NCBI GenBank assembly: GCA_907163375.1
Contig: CAJQUW010004469.1
Span: 248,001 to 312,000, forward strand
Origin: Prostheceraeus crozeri
Taxonomy: Eukaryota; Platyhelminthes; Polycladida; Euryleptidae
Reading direction: 5' to 3'
Length of the DNA: 64,000 nucleotides
The translations under genes and the position numbers were made by a program. The notes below the pieces were generated by a model. That model worked only from the letters and a program-made list of their open reading frames with translations. It had not been told where the DNA came from and did no database searches. This document shows, piece after piece, positions 41,611-54,778 of this stretch; position 1 is the first letter of the stretch, and each line of letters starts with the position of its first letter.

Positions 41611-43842
41611 CTGAAGATTTCACCATCCACTTCTCAGCATTCCTCACGGCATAGTGCATGCACTGAATGTCAGCCAGACAGTGATGTGTGTTTTGGTGTG
41701 TGCGAAGTGATATCCCAGCATGCACGCACGCCACTCACTCACTGGCTCTGGTGTCTCGGCTGACAGCTTATTGTTTGCGATTTCTAATAGTAAGCGATAC
41801 ACGAATTGTCCATTCGAGGAGCAAGTTGTTTAATTCGATGTTAAGGTTAGATACGATCTTTCCATTCTAGAAAACCGAAGCCGTGCACCCAGATGAACCT
41901 TATTCTGTGAGATGGAATGTCCAGTTCGCTCCGTTCACTCATTCACCACTGAACGACTGAAGACCTCGCTCGTACGCCACTCACTCAAATGTTCGAATGC
42001 ACTGTAGCGAATACATCATCAGTGAAATGCAGTCAGTTTTGAATGCTATATAACGGCTGAATTAGCTTAGTAATGCAACGCTCATATACTTTTTGTTATT
42101 TTTGCATATTATCCTAGAACTTTGAGAGTTTCCCAAGTCGTTTTTCTACGTTATGGCGTCATCTAAAGTCACTATAACTTGTGGACTATCATTTTACGGA
42201 TCGTTTTGAAATCGCTTTATTGAAGGACAATTTTCCATATTTGCGAATTATTTTCCACCTACAAATCGATCTTACCCAGATGTTTTTGTATTCAACAAAC
42301 ACTTTTCAGCAAATTTAACTTTCTTAGATTACAGTTATCAATTACAAATGTTTTGTAAAAATATCTTTGCTAAAAATATGTGTCAAGATTTTAATATATA
42401 GTTAAAATTAGAGATTTGAAATTTGAATTTCTGTAGTGTCACTAAGATGATAGAGCAGAACATCGCAATTGAAAACTTCGCACGCCAAATATGTATTTTA
42501 GTGTTTTTCTGTTACTCAATGCCAAACTCTAGAAATGAAAGAGAAATGCGAACTGTCGCCGTGATCCCACTGTACAGTAGAGTCCTATTTAGATAGAATT
42601 CATTTAATTCGAGTCATTGATTATGACTGGAAATTGCGAGTGAATGCTGAAGTTTTGCGTCTTTTTCACTTCATTTCGTTCAGTCTTTGAAGAAATCAGA
42701 AACAGGTTATGATATGATACATCTTCTAGTAAGATCTTTATACAAGCGACTGCTAACAAATAAGGCACATGTACATGTAAATATCTTCTATTGCGAAGAA
42801 TCGAAGTGTATGAAGTCTTGTCAGTGCTGTTTGTTTAACTGCATCAAAATGCGGTTATTGATTATTATATCCTAACGGTTGCGAACACCAATTAAAATGA
42901 ATCATTTTCAAACGATGTTTCTATGTCTCGTGTCTGGTTTGAATACAATACGAATACTTCGCAGTAATCGTTAGCGCTGTCTGAAAAAGATGCGTGGCAT
43001 TAATCATTTGACTGTTACATGATTTATTTTTCCTACGCGTATGCATGGATGGCATTTGATGTAATTGAGTGTTACATTTTCGTTCAATTCCCGAAATCTT
43101 CTTCATCTGAGTTCATGCTGTGAAAATTACAAGATAATAAAGAAGTATTACAAATGGATGTACAAGATAGTAAGGAGAACGGTTTTAGCTTTCCCTTTAT
43201 GGCTGAGCTACAAGTACTTACTGAACAAAAACTAATGACTTACCCGTATCTCGTAGCTCGTGTGCGATGCACTCATTCACATCATCAATATCAAAGCGCA
43301 ACATTTCAAAGTTGATCAACTGTTCATTTCGTCACGTTTGATCTAATTATCAATTACGCCTGTATGAACTTACTAGAATGTATTGAACTTTGAAGATGAT
43401 TTCTTAACGTCGGATAGTACTTTCTATAGGCCTACCTCGTTTTCAAATTGTGTATTTGTCATTTGTTTGATATTTTTTGTAAATACGTTTTGAAGTTACC
43501 TGGGTAGCTTTTTCACTTGTCGCTGAGTACAGTTGCCCAGTGCGGGAGAAGAACATACTCTTTTTTCTTTTTAAAGTGACAGTATTAAAGCGTAAACAAC
43601 ATTTATAAACACTTTAATCGGAGCGTTTGCGCTTTGTAGTAGAAAAAAAATCAACAAATCAACGTTGTGCAACGAAATCTTGTGGGAGTGATGCCTACTA
43701 CTCAAGCAATCAAAAATTGCAAGTTCGCCATTTTTAAAATCTTGAAGATCGATGATTGCTTTCACAATCTTCAAGTCAGTAATACAAATCTTCTTCCACA
43801 GGCACACTCCTTTTTTTCAGAGGCCGCCGGTGCAGATTTTGC
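41611..43842. other. Unassigned sequence
   Basis: No gene recognised. The first ~400 bp are richer in CACTCACTC-type tracts. Open frames at 41688, 42687, 42921 and 43571-43882 have no known motif. Confidence 0.55.
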
Positions 43843-44250
43843 TTTCCATTTTCTCGGTTCGTGGAATGATGCTCTTGTATAATAGTCTCCTGGGTCTTCC
43901 TCTCTATTGTTTTCCTATTTTTGGATTTTCTACCTTATACCTCACATATCCATCTTTTCATCGTCTTAGGTGTCCGAACCACCGCTGGCGGCTTTCTCTT
44001 AGTTTGTCCTTTAGTTGCTGTAGTCGAAGCTTTTTAGTTATCTTGGTGCTGTTGCCTTCACTTCGCACCGGTCTCACGATGACCTATGAAGTCATCCTTT
44101 CAATGCCGGGCTTACGTTCTTATCGCACAGCACAGCTGTAACTTTCCTCCAACAAGTCCAACCTGCTCGTATCCTCCTCGCTCCTTCCATCTCTGATCCT
44201 CCATCTTCCTGCACAGTGTATCCCAGGCATGTAAACTGTATAACTCTATG
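43843..44250 (-). pseudogene. LINE ORF2 C-terminal relic (RTE-like)
   Basis: Minus-strand translation in shifting frames gives IRAGWTCWRKVTAVLCDKNV, then LQQLKDKLRESRQRWFGHLRR and RGRPRRLLY, which follow the typical C-terminal order of RTE-type LINEs (RI..GW..WR...GVLCD; KLRE.RLRWFGH..R; GRP). A segment between the first and second blocks is missing, and stops (after HLRR and before RGRP) interrupt the frame. Only the tail of the protein survives. The plus-strand open frame 43752-44141 is its shadow. Confidence 0.65.
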
Positions 44251-44341
44251 CTTCAGGTATCATTAATCACACAACAGTTGGCGATAGCAGGTTTTAAGCA
44301 CTTACACATAGATCAGCTTTTTCAGCTCTTTATGTCTTTTA

Positions 44342-45084
44342 GTCCGGGAGCCAGCGTGAAGTTGTGCAGGGAACGAGGTAGTACATAAAACTTTCACATA
44401 GCATAGTACACCTCTAACCTACTGCAAAACTTCGCGTCTGCCGGATCAGATCATTTGCTTTTAAAAAATAGAGAGGATAACACAATCCTATGTATTTCCA
44501 GTGGCAAAATTGTGACATTTAAGGTGTTGACTCCATTTTTTCGAATTTTTGCTCATAAAAGTTACACAAATTGGTATTTTGTTGAACTGGTTGTTATAGA
44601 AATCATCTACAGATCATGATCTTTCAAATGAGCTGTCATTTTGTGACAGAGGATGAAGTAAAGTGTACAAACAGACACTTTTCGTTGGTGTAACTGCAAA
44701 TTTTTACATAGAAATTTCAGGAAAATTGTTGATATACTTTAACGAAAAGTGTCTGTTTGTACACTTTACTTCATCCTCTGTCACTGAATGATAGCTCATT
44801 TGAAAGATCATGATCTGTAGATGATTTCTATAATAACCAGTTCAACAAATACCAATTTGTGCAACTTCTATGAGCAAAAATTCGAAAAGATGGAGTCAAC
44901 ACCTTAAATGTCACAATTTTACCATTGGAAATACATAGGATTTTGTTATCATCTCTATTTCTGAAAAACAAATGATCTGATCCGGCAGACGCGAAGTTTT
45001 GCAGTAGGTTAGAGGTGTACTATGCTATGTGAAAGTTTTATGTACTACCTCGTTCCCTGCACAACTTCACGCTAGCTCCCGGAC
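44342..45084. mobile_element. Foldback MITE, 345-bp arms, TA duplication
   Basis: Arms 44342-44686 and 44741-45084 are nearly perfect inverted copies around a 54-nt spacer; ends are GTCCGGGAGC and its mirror, with TA at 44340-44341 and 45085-45086. 743 bp, non-coding. Shares only its terminal bases with the MITE at 11435-11874. The RNA or single strand would form a very long hairpin. Confidence 0.85.
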
Positions 45085-45086
45085 TA

Positions 45087-45913
45087 TTATCTGAAATTAT
45101 CCGCAACATTTCATGGGTATAACATGTAGGTAGACTGTACATGCATATGTGGACTGAATTCTGCAAGCAAAAAGTCATGCAAAATGCATAATCTGAGGTC
45201 GTTGATGCACCACAGCAAAGATTTCAAAACAGTTCGTTCTTTTGGGACGTCCTTTTGAAATTTGAATGTGTTGCTGTGTAGTTTGTGCATAAAATTCAAC
45301 GAATTTTTTTACTGGGATAGTAATATTATTTAGATCAATGAAAACAAGACTTCAAACGCTCAATGATAATGTGTCACTTTAAATGAAACCAGAAGAAATA
45401 GCAAGCATTGAGAAATTGGTATTTTAGAGTTCAAAATTTCATGAGAGTGAAGCTAGTGGACCACCAAATTTAACTCTTGCACCTAAAGCAATAAGTTATC
45501 ATGAAATCAAAACGCTGCGACAACACTATGCGCCTCAGATGCATTATAAGTCTATATTATGAAACATATAGAAAGATCAGTTGTCTTTTACAATTGGACT
45601 ATTTCAAAGCAGCTGATCAGAAGGTACCCAGGTCAGAAAGGTTAGATATCGCAAGCCGAACTTTCTGATTCATGGCCGTAATCACGATGAAAGCTTGGGG
45701 ACAGTATTACATGCAATAGAATAAAATGAGCAGTGTTGGCGCCAGATTCGTAGAGCTGAAAGAATGCAGCTCATATCCTAGCGCTATAAACGTAGTAAGC
45801 ATCTTTTGAATAGTTGTGTCAAATTAAAGGTGTTTGAAAAAGACTTGCGGGTATAAAAGAGTTTGGAGGGGAATCGCAAACACTCTTTTGGAAAATATGG
45901 ATTCTGATAAATA
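45087..45913. other. Unassigned sequence
   Basis: No gene or repeat recognised. Confidence 0.55.
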
Positions 45914-45921
45914 ACCTTGGC

Positions 45922-47016
45922 CAGTGGCGTCGCGTGCTCCCTGACCATAGACCTTCGCTCGGCATTGGAATACTATTTCTATACCAAACACTTTTATGTT
46001 GCAACACTGATTTTCATAAAAGCTGAATTTTTACTAACAATTTCCCGAACATTTTTTTAGGTCAAGTGAAAGTGCACATACGAAGTGATTGCTCATGTCG
46101 CTTAACCGCCTTACTCAAAGAGCTGCGATCACTATATCTCCTCTCTGTCCTGACCACATTTTCTCGAGAAAAAAGGAGGCAAGGCCAAAAGTTTCTGGTG
46201 TTTCTTACGGCCGGTCAGCCACTCACATGTTTGAAATTTTGATGCATTGAAATGTCTTGTGTATTTCTTATTTCTTCTCTGTTAGTACTTTCAATTTTAT
46301 GTCAGGTGTTGGCCTACCTTGCTTGACGACTGTCATCTTTTCAGTATATTATCTTCGGACGAAAAGCGTGGTTATGATCTCATCAGCAGTACTAAACATA
46401 GCGTCACATCACATCACAAACAAATTATGGAATTCTACCGAATCTACCGAATCTGTTCGAGTCAGATGTATTACTCTGCATTCATTGGAGAACGCTCATC
46501 ATCTGATTGCAGTCTTGTCTGAACGTCAGCCATCTGCTATTGTTGACGTGGTGGCCTCTCTCACATTAAGCGAAGCCAGGAACAATTGGGTTACGCTTCT
46601 CTTGCTATAATTAGGTACCGCGCCTCGATCAAGAATTGCCTAGAATTTCATTGCAAAAATTGGAGAAAGCAAAGCATCATGTCTATCGGGAAAGCCAATA
46701 TTGTCGCGGGCGCGTGCGCAAGCTTCCTCTCACGCACACAACTCTCTTCACTGTCTGAACATCAATGCTCCGTCTGAACACACGACTAGCCTGTGTGTCT
46801 AATTGTTCGAAGAAAACAGCTATGATTCAAACACGTGCTGCAAAACTGTTCACTCTTGAGGTTGAGCGTCTGATTTTGAGACAGAAAGCTGTGCTCAGCT
46901 ATCACGAGAAGCTGTCGAATTTAAATGAATGATGACACTTTTCATTTTTACAATTGTTGGAAAATAATTTTTGAGGATGCGCCGAAGGCCTCGCAGGTAC
47001 GGAGAAGACGCCACTG
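45922..47016. mobile_element. hAT-type element, non-autonomous, with 8-bp duplication
   Basis: Terminal CAGTGGCGTC (45922-45931) is mirrored at 47007-47016. Flanks ACCTTGGC (45914-45921) and GCCTTGGC (47017-47024) match at 7 of 8 bases, the 8-bp duplication expected for hAT. The TIR start CAGTGGC is typical of the superfamily. Interior of 1095 bp has open frames (46257-46610, 46586-46777) without any hAT domain. Confidence 0.72.
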
Positions 47017-47138
47017 GCCTTGGCATAATTTTGTAGTGGAGAATCCTATTTAATACAATTTGTAACTCTATGATAGATTGCACCATCAGTCAGAGAATTT
47101 CAGCTTATCATAAGTTTAGCATCATTGTTAACCATATA

Positions 47139-49290
47139 CACGCGGACTTCTAGAGAAGCGGAAGCGAAAGCTGCTGAAGGAATGAAGTGGTCGCTCATAA
47201 AGGCAGGCCGAGGCTTTGTCAGTAGCACATCGAGTTGCTTGTTTCATGCCAGATTGTAAAGTCAGCTTGCATGTGAGCGTGTTTGCGTTGTGTGAGAAAT
47301 ACATTGATAATGTTGCCATTTCTGTCAGCTTTGATGGCAGCCGTAAGTCTTGACATGGTAAAAATAGCAACAAATTGACTGATACAATATACTACAGGCA
47401 TCCAATGGGAATATTCAATGAATAAGTTACAAGTCCACTGCCTTAATAAACTCTCACTTTGATCTGTACTGCTGCTGTGCTTTGCTGGAATTAGAAATTT
47501 TCATCTATTGTCGTCGAATGTTCAAATTCTTTAATGGATATAGCAGAAAATGTGTCTTTATCCAGTTTTCCATGTGACAAAAATCTACGGAAGAAATGGC
47601 TCGTGAATTTACGTCGTGCTGATATAAAAAGTGTTGATCAAATATCAGACATGATAAAAGTCTGCGATAAGCACCTTTTTACCAGGTGATTTTGAAAGCA
47701 AAAACTGGAAGAAATTGAAACCTGGTGCATATCCTCGAGTTCATCCAAACGTCCCGTACTTGAGCAAGACTGTGATCATCTCACAACTAACTACAACATC
47801 TTAAGACGACAGACCTGATAAAGAAAATGAGATGATATCTAAATCAAACGAAGAGACATGGTTGAGTGGTGCCTTTAAAACATTTGATGAAATGCTACAG
47901 GAAATTTCAGATTACAATGTTGCTACACCAAGTGGTTGTCAAATGTCCGAAGGTGAGAACAAAGTGATTTTTCTATTCATCACGGAAATGGAGTAAAATC
48001 TATCCCTGAAAGTATCAGTAGCTATTTCAGACGACTTAAAATTCGCTGTCTTTTATCGATAGAAATCCATTACCGAAAAGACAATTCAATCATCTATAAG
48101 AGGCAGCAATGCCAAGTTAGCAATTCAATAGAAAAAATATTAAACATTTTAGCAAGTTATATTAACAATTGGCGACAATAAACATTCGTCAAATCAATGT
48201 GTGAATCGCTTAAGGAAACGCCTGTTTATTAACACAACATCGAATTATCGGCTAACATACCTCATGCTGCTCACACCAATTTTTTTCGGTCATGAGAGTC
48301 TTCTGTTTCCTTTTCGGTCAGCTACGTCTCGTGCTTCTTAGGGCTCATCAGTTGAGGTACAGCTCTGATGCAATCGTAATATTTTACAGTTTATTGTAAA
48401 ATGTTAAAGTTTTGAATAGATAATGATTATGCTGGGGTGGTTTCTTTATGCTACCATCAATAAGAAGACTAGCAGCTTTCTTCTGGATTGAATGTTCAGC
48501 CATCAAAGGTTGATGTACAAAGCATCCTAGCTTCGATCACGCTTATCAAGCGTAGACGATAAACAAAATTTACTTCATGATTTTTGACGAGATATTGACT
48601 GCACTTCAGAAGAAAATCAGAGTGGTGAATTTCTCGGCCTTTCCAACGAGGTGATGTTGCGAAAATTTTGCTGCTAGAAAATGTAATGACTTTAGGTTTT
48701 TTGATTGACGATGCAGGTGTTGACCTGATTCATCTGACTCTGACAATGGAAAAATTAAAACTGCCCTACTTGAGCTTGCTTCCACAGGTGACCTTACGTA
48801 CTCTTCCTTCTGCTATGAATTTTCGCATTTGTGTAATAGTGTGTAACTTCTTATATCAAATTTGGTCTGATCAACAGCTGATATCCAACTTTATGCAAAA
48901 GGATAAGCATCAAGAAATTGTTTATCAAATCCAATATATTCGTATTCGATTTTTGTCCGTCATTTGCTAATTCATGATGAGTTAGAGGACATCAGTGCTT
49001 TCAGATTTTTGGCAAGAAAAATGTTTAATTTGTTTTCACGTAACAATTTAAAGCGGCTAAATGTCAACCTTTCTGTAAATGGGGACAGTCTATCAACTGA
49101 AGTAAAACATTGAAGTGATAAAATGATAAACAAATTGTATGTTGATGATGTGATTGCGCTATATTGGAAACGATTTGATTTTAAGGCTCCTTGCAAATTC
49201 AATATGAAAAATATGTAGTACTCATATTCACAGGCCTGTGAGGAGAAGTAGTACTGGCAGCTTTCGCTTCCGCTCTTCTAGAATTCCGTG
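47139..49290 (+). mobile_element. P-type (THAP transposase) element, decayed
   Basis: Left end CACGCGGACTTCTAGAGAAG... and, reversed from 49290, CACGGAATTCTAGAAGAG... share an imperfect ~35-bp TIR with the core GCGGAAGCGAAAGCTGC in both. Flanks ACCATATA (47131-47138) and ACCAAATG (49291-49298) match at 6 of 8, consistent with the 8-bp duplication of P elements. Interior contains THAP-transposase remains. Confidence 0.7.
47507..49110 (+). pseudogene. THAP-domain (P-type) transposase remnant
   Basis: From about 47507 the frame reads ECSNS, then SSFPCDKNLRKKWLVNLRR (FP, W and NLRR positions of a THAP zinc-binding domain) and KVCDKHLF. A one-base shift in a T-run near 47675 puts the rest, LPGDFESKNWKKLKPGAYP, in another frame; together they give the C2CH pattern (one early Cys, then CxxH) and the final ..P of THAP. 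The first Cys is not clear. Downstream scraps such as VIFLFITEME, VSVAISDDLKF, DVQSILASITLIKRRR and LEDISAFRFLARKMF look like the P-transposase body but are split by many stops. Nonfunctional. Confidence 0.65.
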
Positions 49291-49354
49291 ACCAAATGTG
49301 TTTTACTGCATCATTGTCATCTCGCTCGTTTATTGATATTGAATTAACAGTTAG

Positions 49355-50002
49355 TTGCATCATCCTTCAAAACCCATATTTTCTGAATGGTTCTATGCAC
49401 AGACCGTAGAAGGAAGGATTTCCATTCATCAGGTGACGCGACATTCGAGTGATTTTATTAAGTGCTTTCTTGAACTACTTTATGAAGATCGAAAACTGCT
49501 GAGTATACATAATAAAACCTTTTATTATCGTCAAATATCACTTCTACCCATCATTTCGAAAGTCTTTGAACGATTGATTCTTACATTTATGAAGAGCGAA
49601 TTTCTAGAATTGTTTGGCAATGACCAGCATGCGTTTCGTCCCAATGGTTCAACCACTGGAGCCCTTGTTGACATTCATGACCGTATTACTTCATACATGG
49701 AAGATTCTCAGAATGCTTGTGTAAAAGTTACATGCCTTGATTTTACGAAGGCTTTCGATAAAGTTCAGCACAACCGTTTGCTCAATGTGCTCATAATGCA
49801 TGGACTTAACTGTGGCTTCATTCAGTGGTTAACCTCATACTTGGCTAACCGCTGCCAGCGAGTGAAAGTCGGAAACTGCTTGTCACTGTCTATCTCAGAA
49901 AATGCAATCTTCCCGTCCATCCACTCCAAAACCGTGTTCCAGAAATTTTACCTCGCTGTGGTCATCATTCGATGCCGTTATGTTTCACTTCCGGCCGCTT
50001 AA
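49355..50002 (+). pseudogene. LINE reverse transcriptase fragment
   Basis: A 215-codon frame with ISLLPIISKVFERLI, DQHAFRPNGSTTGALVDIH and CLDFTKAFDKVQHNRLL, the first half of a LINE reverse transcriptase (first catalytic Asp in DFTKAFD). The frame loses similarity after about 49890, before the PQG and YADD motifs. The start ATG at 49355 is only where the frame opens. Endonuclease and ORF1 are absent. CR1-like by motif pattern. Confidence 0.78.
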
Positions 50003-50215
50003 ACTCCTTTCCATACACTTGTTTCCTGTCAAACAGCAAAATTTCTTCTTCTTCTTCTAATTAATTCATTAATTTAAGCAGGATCTACCAGAGTGCTCTC
50101 CTATTGCGATGTAATTTTTGTATTTCTATTACTCAGAATTTCAATTTGTATACCATGACTTCTGTGCTCTGTGATTTTCATTTTCACTTGAATAAACGCC
50201 TTATTATTATTATTT
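49355..50215 (+). mobile_element. Internally deleted LINE copy with 3' end
   Basis: The RT fragment passes abruptly into a 3' UTR that ends with TGAATAAACGCC and an ATTATTATT tail (about 50190-50213), the look of a LINE 3' end. Second half of RT deleted. It begins about 60 bp right of the P-type element. Confidence 0.65.
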
Positions 50216-53200
50216 TCTGGTATGCGATAATTCAAAGGAGATGCCGACGTAACTACTTCCGACGAGTTTTTGAGAAGGGAGTCAGATGTTTCAGGACCTA
50301 ACCTCCGCATCACCACCCCTGATAGAAATTCTGAAAATTAGAAAACACAAAGCAAAGCTTTAAAGTTTGAAAAATAATACATTATTATTAAATGCGAATG
50401 ATGTAGTCAGCAACATTCAAATTAAATGTACGATGTTTCACTTCTCAATATGTTGATTGACACTGATTAACACACTAGCAGTTTGTTTGTTTAATTATCT
50501 GTGTATTAAGACGAAATAGTAACACTTCGTGGAAACAATCTCTAGAGGAAACACAGTCCGGAAACAAAGAGAGGTTGCAAAGTAGAGGTCAGAAAATTGA
50601 GTTAGAAGCTGCTCAGCAATAACATAAAAGAGATAAATCGAAAAGTTAAATGACCTTAAAATTCAGTTACGACAGAACTATGTCCTAATGGACAAAGTCA
50701 ATTATTTGCTCGAAGAAGCTAAGATTGCCTCAAGTCTAAATCGAACTTTATGAATTGCTTTTTATTCAATACATGAGTTCGAATAGTAGAGCTACTGCAT
50801 TCATTCAGGGGACACTCTTAACTAGTGATTGTGAACACAATGGTTGATACCATTCTAACAGGTAGGCTAATCCACTTCATAAACCCCTGACAGGATAATC
50901 AGAAATATTACAAGCTGCAGATATATACATTAACTCTCCAATTTATTGAAATATGGTAATCAATACAAGGGCTTTTCACAGGGTTGGAACAGGCTGGTGT
51001 TTATGGCATTAAAAAGCCGGCCGGTGGGGAATGGGACGGTGGCTGGCGTCCCTATACCGGTTGGTTAAGGTCTTGATCATCAGACATTATTTGGTCAACT
51101 TATGCCATTAGACATTATTCAATTATCACATAGCATACATGAATGCTAGACCTACCGGTACTCCTTATAAGCGAGAGTTACCTATTATAACAGAATAATA
51201 AACAATGCAATTAATCTTACTTTGATACAATGTTTTCTTCTTATGTTTATATTTCAATGATTGATCTAATGAGTTGTAGGCCTACTTTGTAATTTACGAT
51301 AATTTTAGCTGCATTTTCAAAGTCAATCAATGCAAGCAAAATGAAAACAAAAAATCAGAATAATGACACAAGTGGGCATTGATGTGATAATAATAAAATT
51401 GATACAATAAATATGTGCGTATATCTATATACTGTATCCACAAGAAAGCTTTAAGCGGTCAGCAAATTCCAAGTTCCAATAAAATAGAAAAATATACAAT
51501 AAAATAAAAGTTCTGAGATGAACAATTTGATCACTGACTGTGCTGATGGTATGAAATGTTTAGTCTGCGAAGTTTGCGAAGTTGATTTAAAGTGATTCAT
51601 TGAAGTGAGATCTACCTCTTCACTTGTGAAGGAATTCTTGTAATTTGCGACGTCAATTCAGAACTCTCTCCACTGCAGTTTAAATTCAGATCGTTTGAGT
51701 TTACATTGACGACGGAGAGCTGACGTATAAGAGTATGGAACAATTCCTTGGCAAACTCAATTTTTCATTTCAGTGAGTGTCCTGAGCGGGACCTCTGCTG
51801 TACCTGTACAGCGTCAATCAAAATTCATCGCGTGAAGTTTACTTATCAAACACGATTTATCCAATCCATCACAATCCATTACTCATTGTACCTCTAATCT
51901 ACACATGCTACATAAACTATCTCATGCAATGAAATTAGTTGGGTTTGAAGAAAGTAGTGTTTGACCTGCATGTATAAGTTGCCGGTAATCTTTTTTCAAC
52001 TGTTTGGTCAGCGTTTGAAGAATCATAAATTAATGGCAATGAAATTTACAGTAAGGTAATTTTAGATTTGCAATTAACAAGTTTGTGAAATTTTCGACGA
52101 ACATTTATTGAATATCACTTTAAACACCTTATTACCTACTGGCAAATTGCCATCAGGTCTGCTCCCATGTTGCAACTGAGGCTGCAACTCAATTTTAAAT
52201 AATTCTATGTACAATAAGACTCATTCCTTGTACTTCGATTCCTTGCGCTCTTCAAAAGAGGTTTATATAATACAAGCTTATGGAAACTAATTTTAATCGA
52301 ATCTGAAACGTTGTTGGTAGGTTGATCAAAATTATAGTTGCAATGCAAATCAATGATGGTTGTTCCGCGCTAATAAAATCGCGCATAATTTCTGAAAGAA
52401 GAAAAATAGTATTTATATAGTATATATAGTATATATAGGTCATTTTACAATTAAGTAACTTCCTGGTTAAACAACTTAATTATATTGAAAAATTGCAGAA
52501 GCAAGATTGCGTTGTAGCTTCAATCTGGATTGAACATTTTGCACATGCCACTCTCCAAACCCTGGCTTCCAAGGCACCATCCTTATAGAGATATTCTATG
52601 CATTCCCCTCCTTACTCGATCTCCAGTAGGCCCGTATTTTCCCCTCACGGCAACTGTTTCAAAAACCCAAAATATCACTGAATAGACAGTTAAGTAGCTT
52701 TGCTTATATTAGACCCAATTGATGCAAAAAGTCTGGTTACTGTAATCCCAAAGTTGTATGATTTATTTTGAATTTGTCCACGTTATCTTTCATTATTCAT
52801 AATCCGTTGTTCGTGCTTTATTTGCAATTGTCATTCGAGTATTTGCTTAATGAAGTTTGTGACAGAAATCATGCTGATTTGACATTCAATCAAGCATGGG
52901 ATAGAATTAGCTTTAAATTTTTATTCATCTAAAAATACGAAGGCAAAAGAAAATGCAAGGGTCAACCAGAGGTTAACAACTGTATAAATGAAGTGTTGTA
53001 GAATTATGTAATGTTTGAAGTGTCATCAGGTTAAAGAACGTGAAACAATTGAAGTTTGTGACATGAAATCGTCATGCGATGTTCCCAACATAACATCACG
53101 TTCATAATTGAGAGAAATTTGAAAGGTCGATGAACTATGGAGATAAAGAAATAAAATATTTGTTCCTCAAGGTGTATAATGTCACGATTGATATTCCTTT

Positions 53201-54577
53201 GTTTCAATTGAATACAGCTGCTGTACAAGGGAGTTTAAGTCGGACGGCGTACATCATCAGATTAATCCGTAGATGGATTCGGATCCACCGCTGGTGAGTG
53301 AAATAAGATTTTAAATGAAATTAATATTTGGTAGATTTTCAAGGATGTCATTCTTAAAGCAATATTCTTAAGGCAATTATGAAAAATAGGGTTTCAAAAG
53401 CAGCAGTTCGAAATCCTAGCGTCCTTAGTCCGCTTCCAATCCCTGCAATCTGCAGATCCGCCCAACGACTTGATGTAACGACTGATTCAACATCTCAGCA
53501 TCAGCGTCCAACGTGGAAATGAATACCTATATTCGTCCGCCGAATACCATGCATGCCTTCGAGCCGCGATTGATTACTTCAATTTCCTCCATCCCCGTTA
53601 GGGGTTTTAGCTAGTAAAACCCCTTTCTTGTCTTTATCGATCTCACGCATTGTAAAAAATCTAATAGACTTTACTTCTTGCTGCATTGAGGAAAAAATCG
53701 ATATCTTAGGACTTCAGCTCTGCGTATCTAGAGATCATGAGCCTCTGTTTCTGACTGCAACTTCATTTTCGATTGGACTTTAGTATTTGATAATCCATCT
53801 GATTGTGAGGAAGCTCCTATTACATTATTCAAATATATATCGTACTTTTTGATTAATATCAATCTCATTTTGTGATTCAGGTCTATCATTTTTCACTTTC
53901 ATTTTCATCTGTCTCATTCTTGCTCTTGCCGACATTGGCACAAAAATAGTACTTTGTAATTTAAAGATTATTGAAACCAACTATGCTTTATCATTGAATT
54001 ATTTGCAGCTTGTTGGTTGTGCAAAGTATCGAGTAAGCCTACATGCACTACATAATCATAATGACGCACAAATAAGTCACGACATGTGTATGACTTACTA
54101 TACTCCTCAAAACTTACACTTTCTAATTCGAATAGGCAGATCACTTTTTAGCTTTCCATTTTGCAGTTAAAGGTAAGTCTCTCAATTCGTCTTTTAGATG
54201 GGAACTAATTTCTCAGATGTGAGAACCTCCTTTCTGACCTGCTACATTTACTCATCTTGCCTGAGACAATCTGAATTGATCTACTTCATTGCATTTAAAT
54301 ATGGAACTTGGGATCCTAGTCTTGATTCTCGGGAAAGTTAAACCAACTTAATAATTTGCCAAATAGCAGAACGTTATTGCTTGATTGAAGTGTGACACAG
54401 ATCATTGTGATCTCTTCACAAGTAAAGTTGTTCGCAACAGAGATTTCTGCTTAACCCTTGGAATAACTATGACCTTTGTCTTTGCCTCATTGATGATTAC
54501 TCAATTGCGAGTGACCTACATGCTGGCGGCGTAAGATGACTCGCTGACTACAATTACTGAGAAATGCCAGGCACTTT
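50216..54577. other. Long stretch with no recognised gene
   Basis: AT-rich. Contains a TATATAG-type short repeat (52412-52440), and a 9-bp hairpin GGGGTTTTA/TAAAACCCC (53603-53625). Open frames at 52252 and 53031 are unremarkable. Confidence 0.55.
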
Positions 54578-54778
54578 TTAACAAACGCTGTCGACATTGA
54601 TTAGAAATATGCAAGAAATGTTATCGAAGGCTTTGATGAGATCTATCGATAATAAAGTCACCTCTGTAATATTGGAATTTTCTAGCTCTTTTGTAATCCA
54701 TTCATGCAGCTTGCTATGAGCACTTAGTTTTAATGAGTATGGCTTAAATCCGCGTTGGCTATCATCATGAACATTCAA
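54578..54778 (-). pseudogene. LINE reverse transcriptase scrap
   Basis: A 66-codon minus frame reads QRGFKPYSLKLSAHSKLHEW and later LLSIDLIKAFDNIS, i.e. the Q.GF motif and the first catalytic Asp region (DL.KAFD) of a LINE reverse transcriptase at the right spacing. No other RT motif nearby. A short relic of a family unlike the two LINEs above. Confidence 0.5.
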
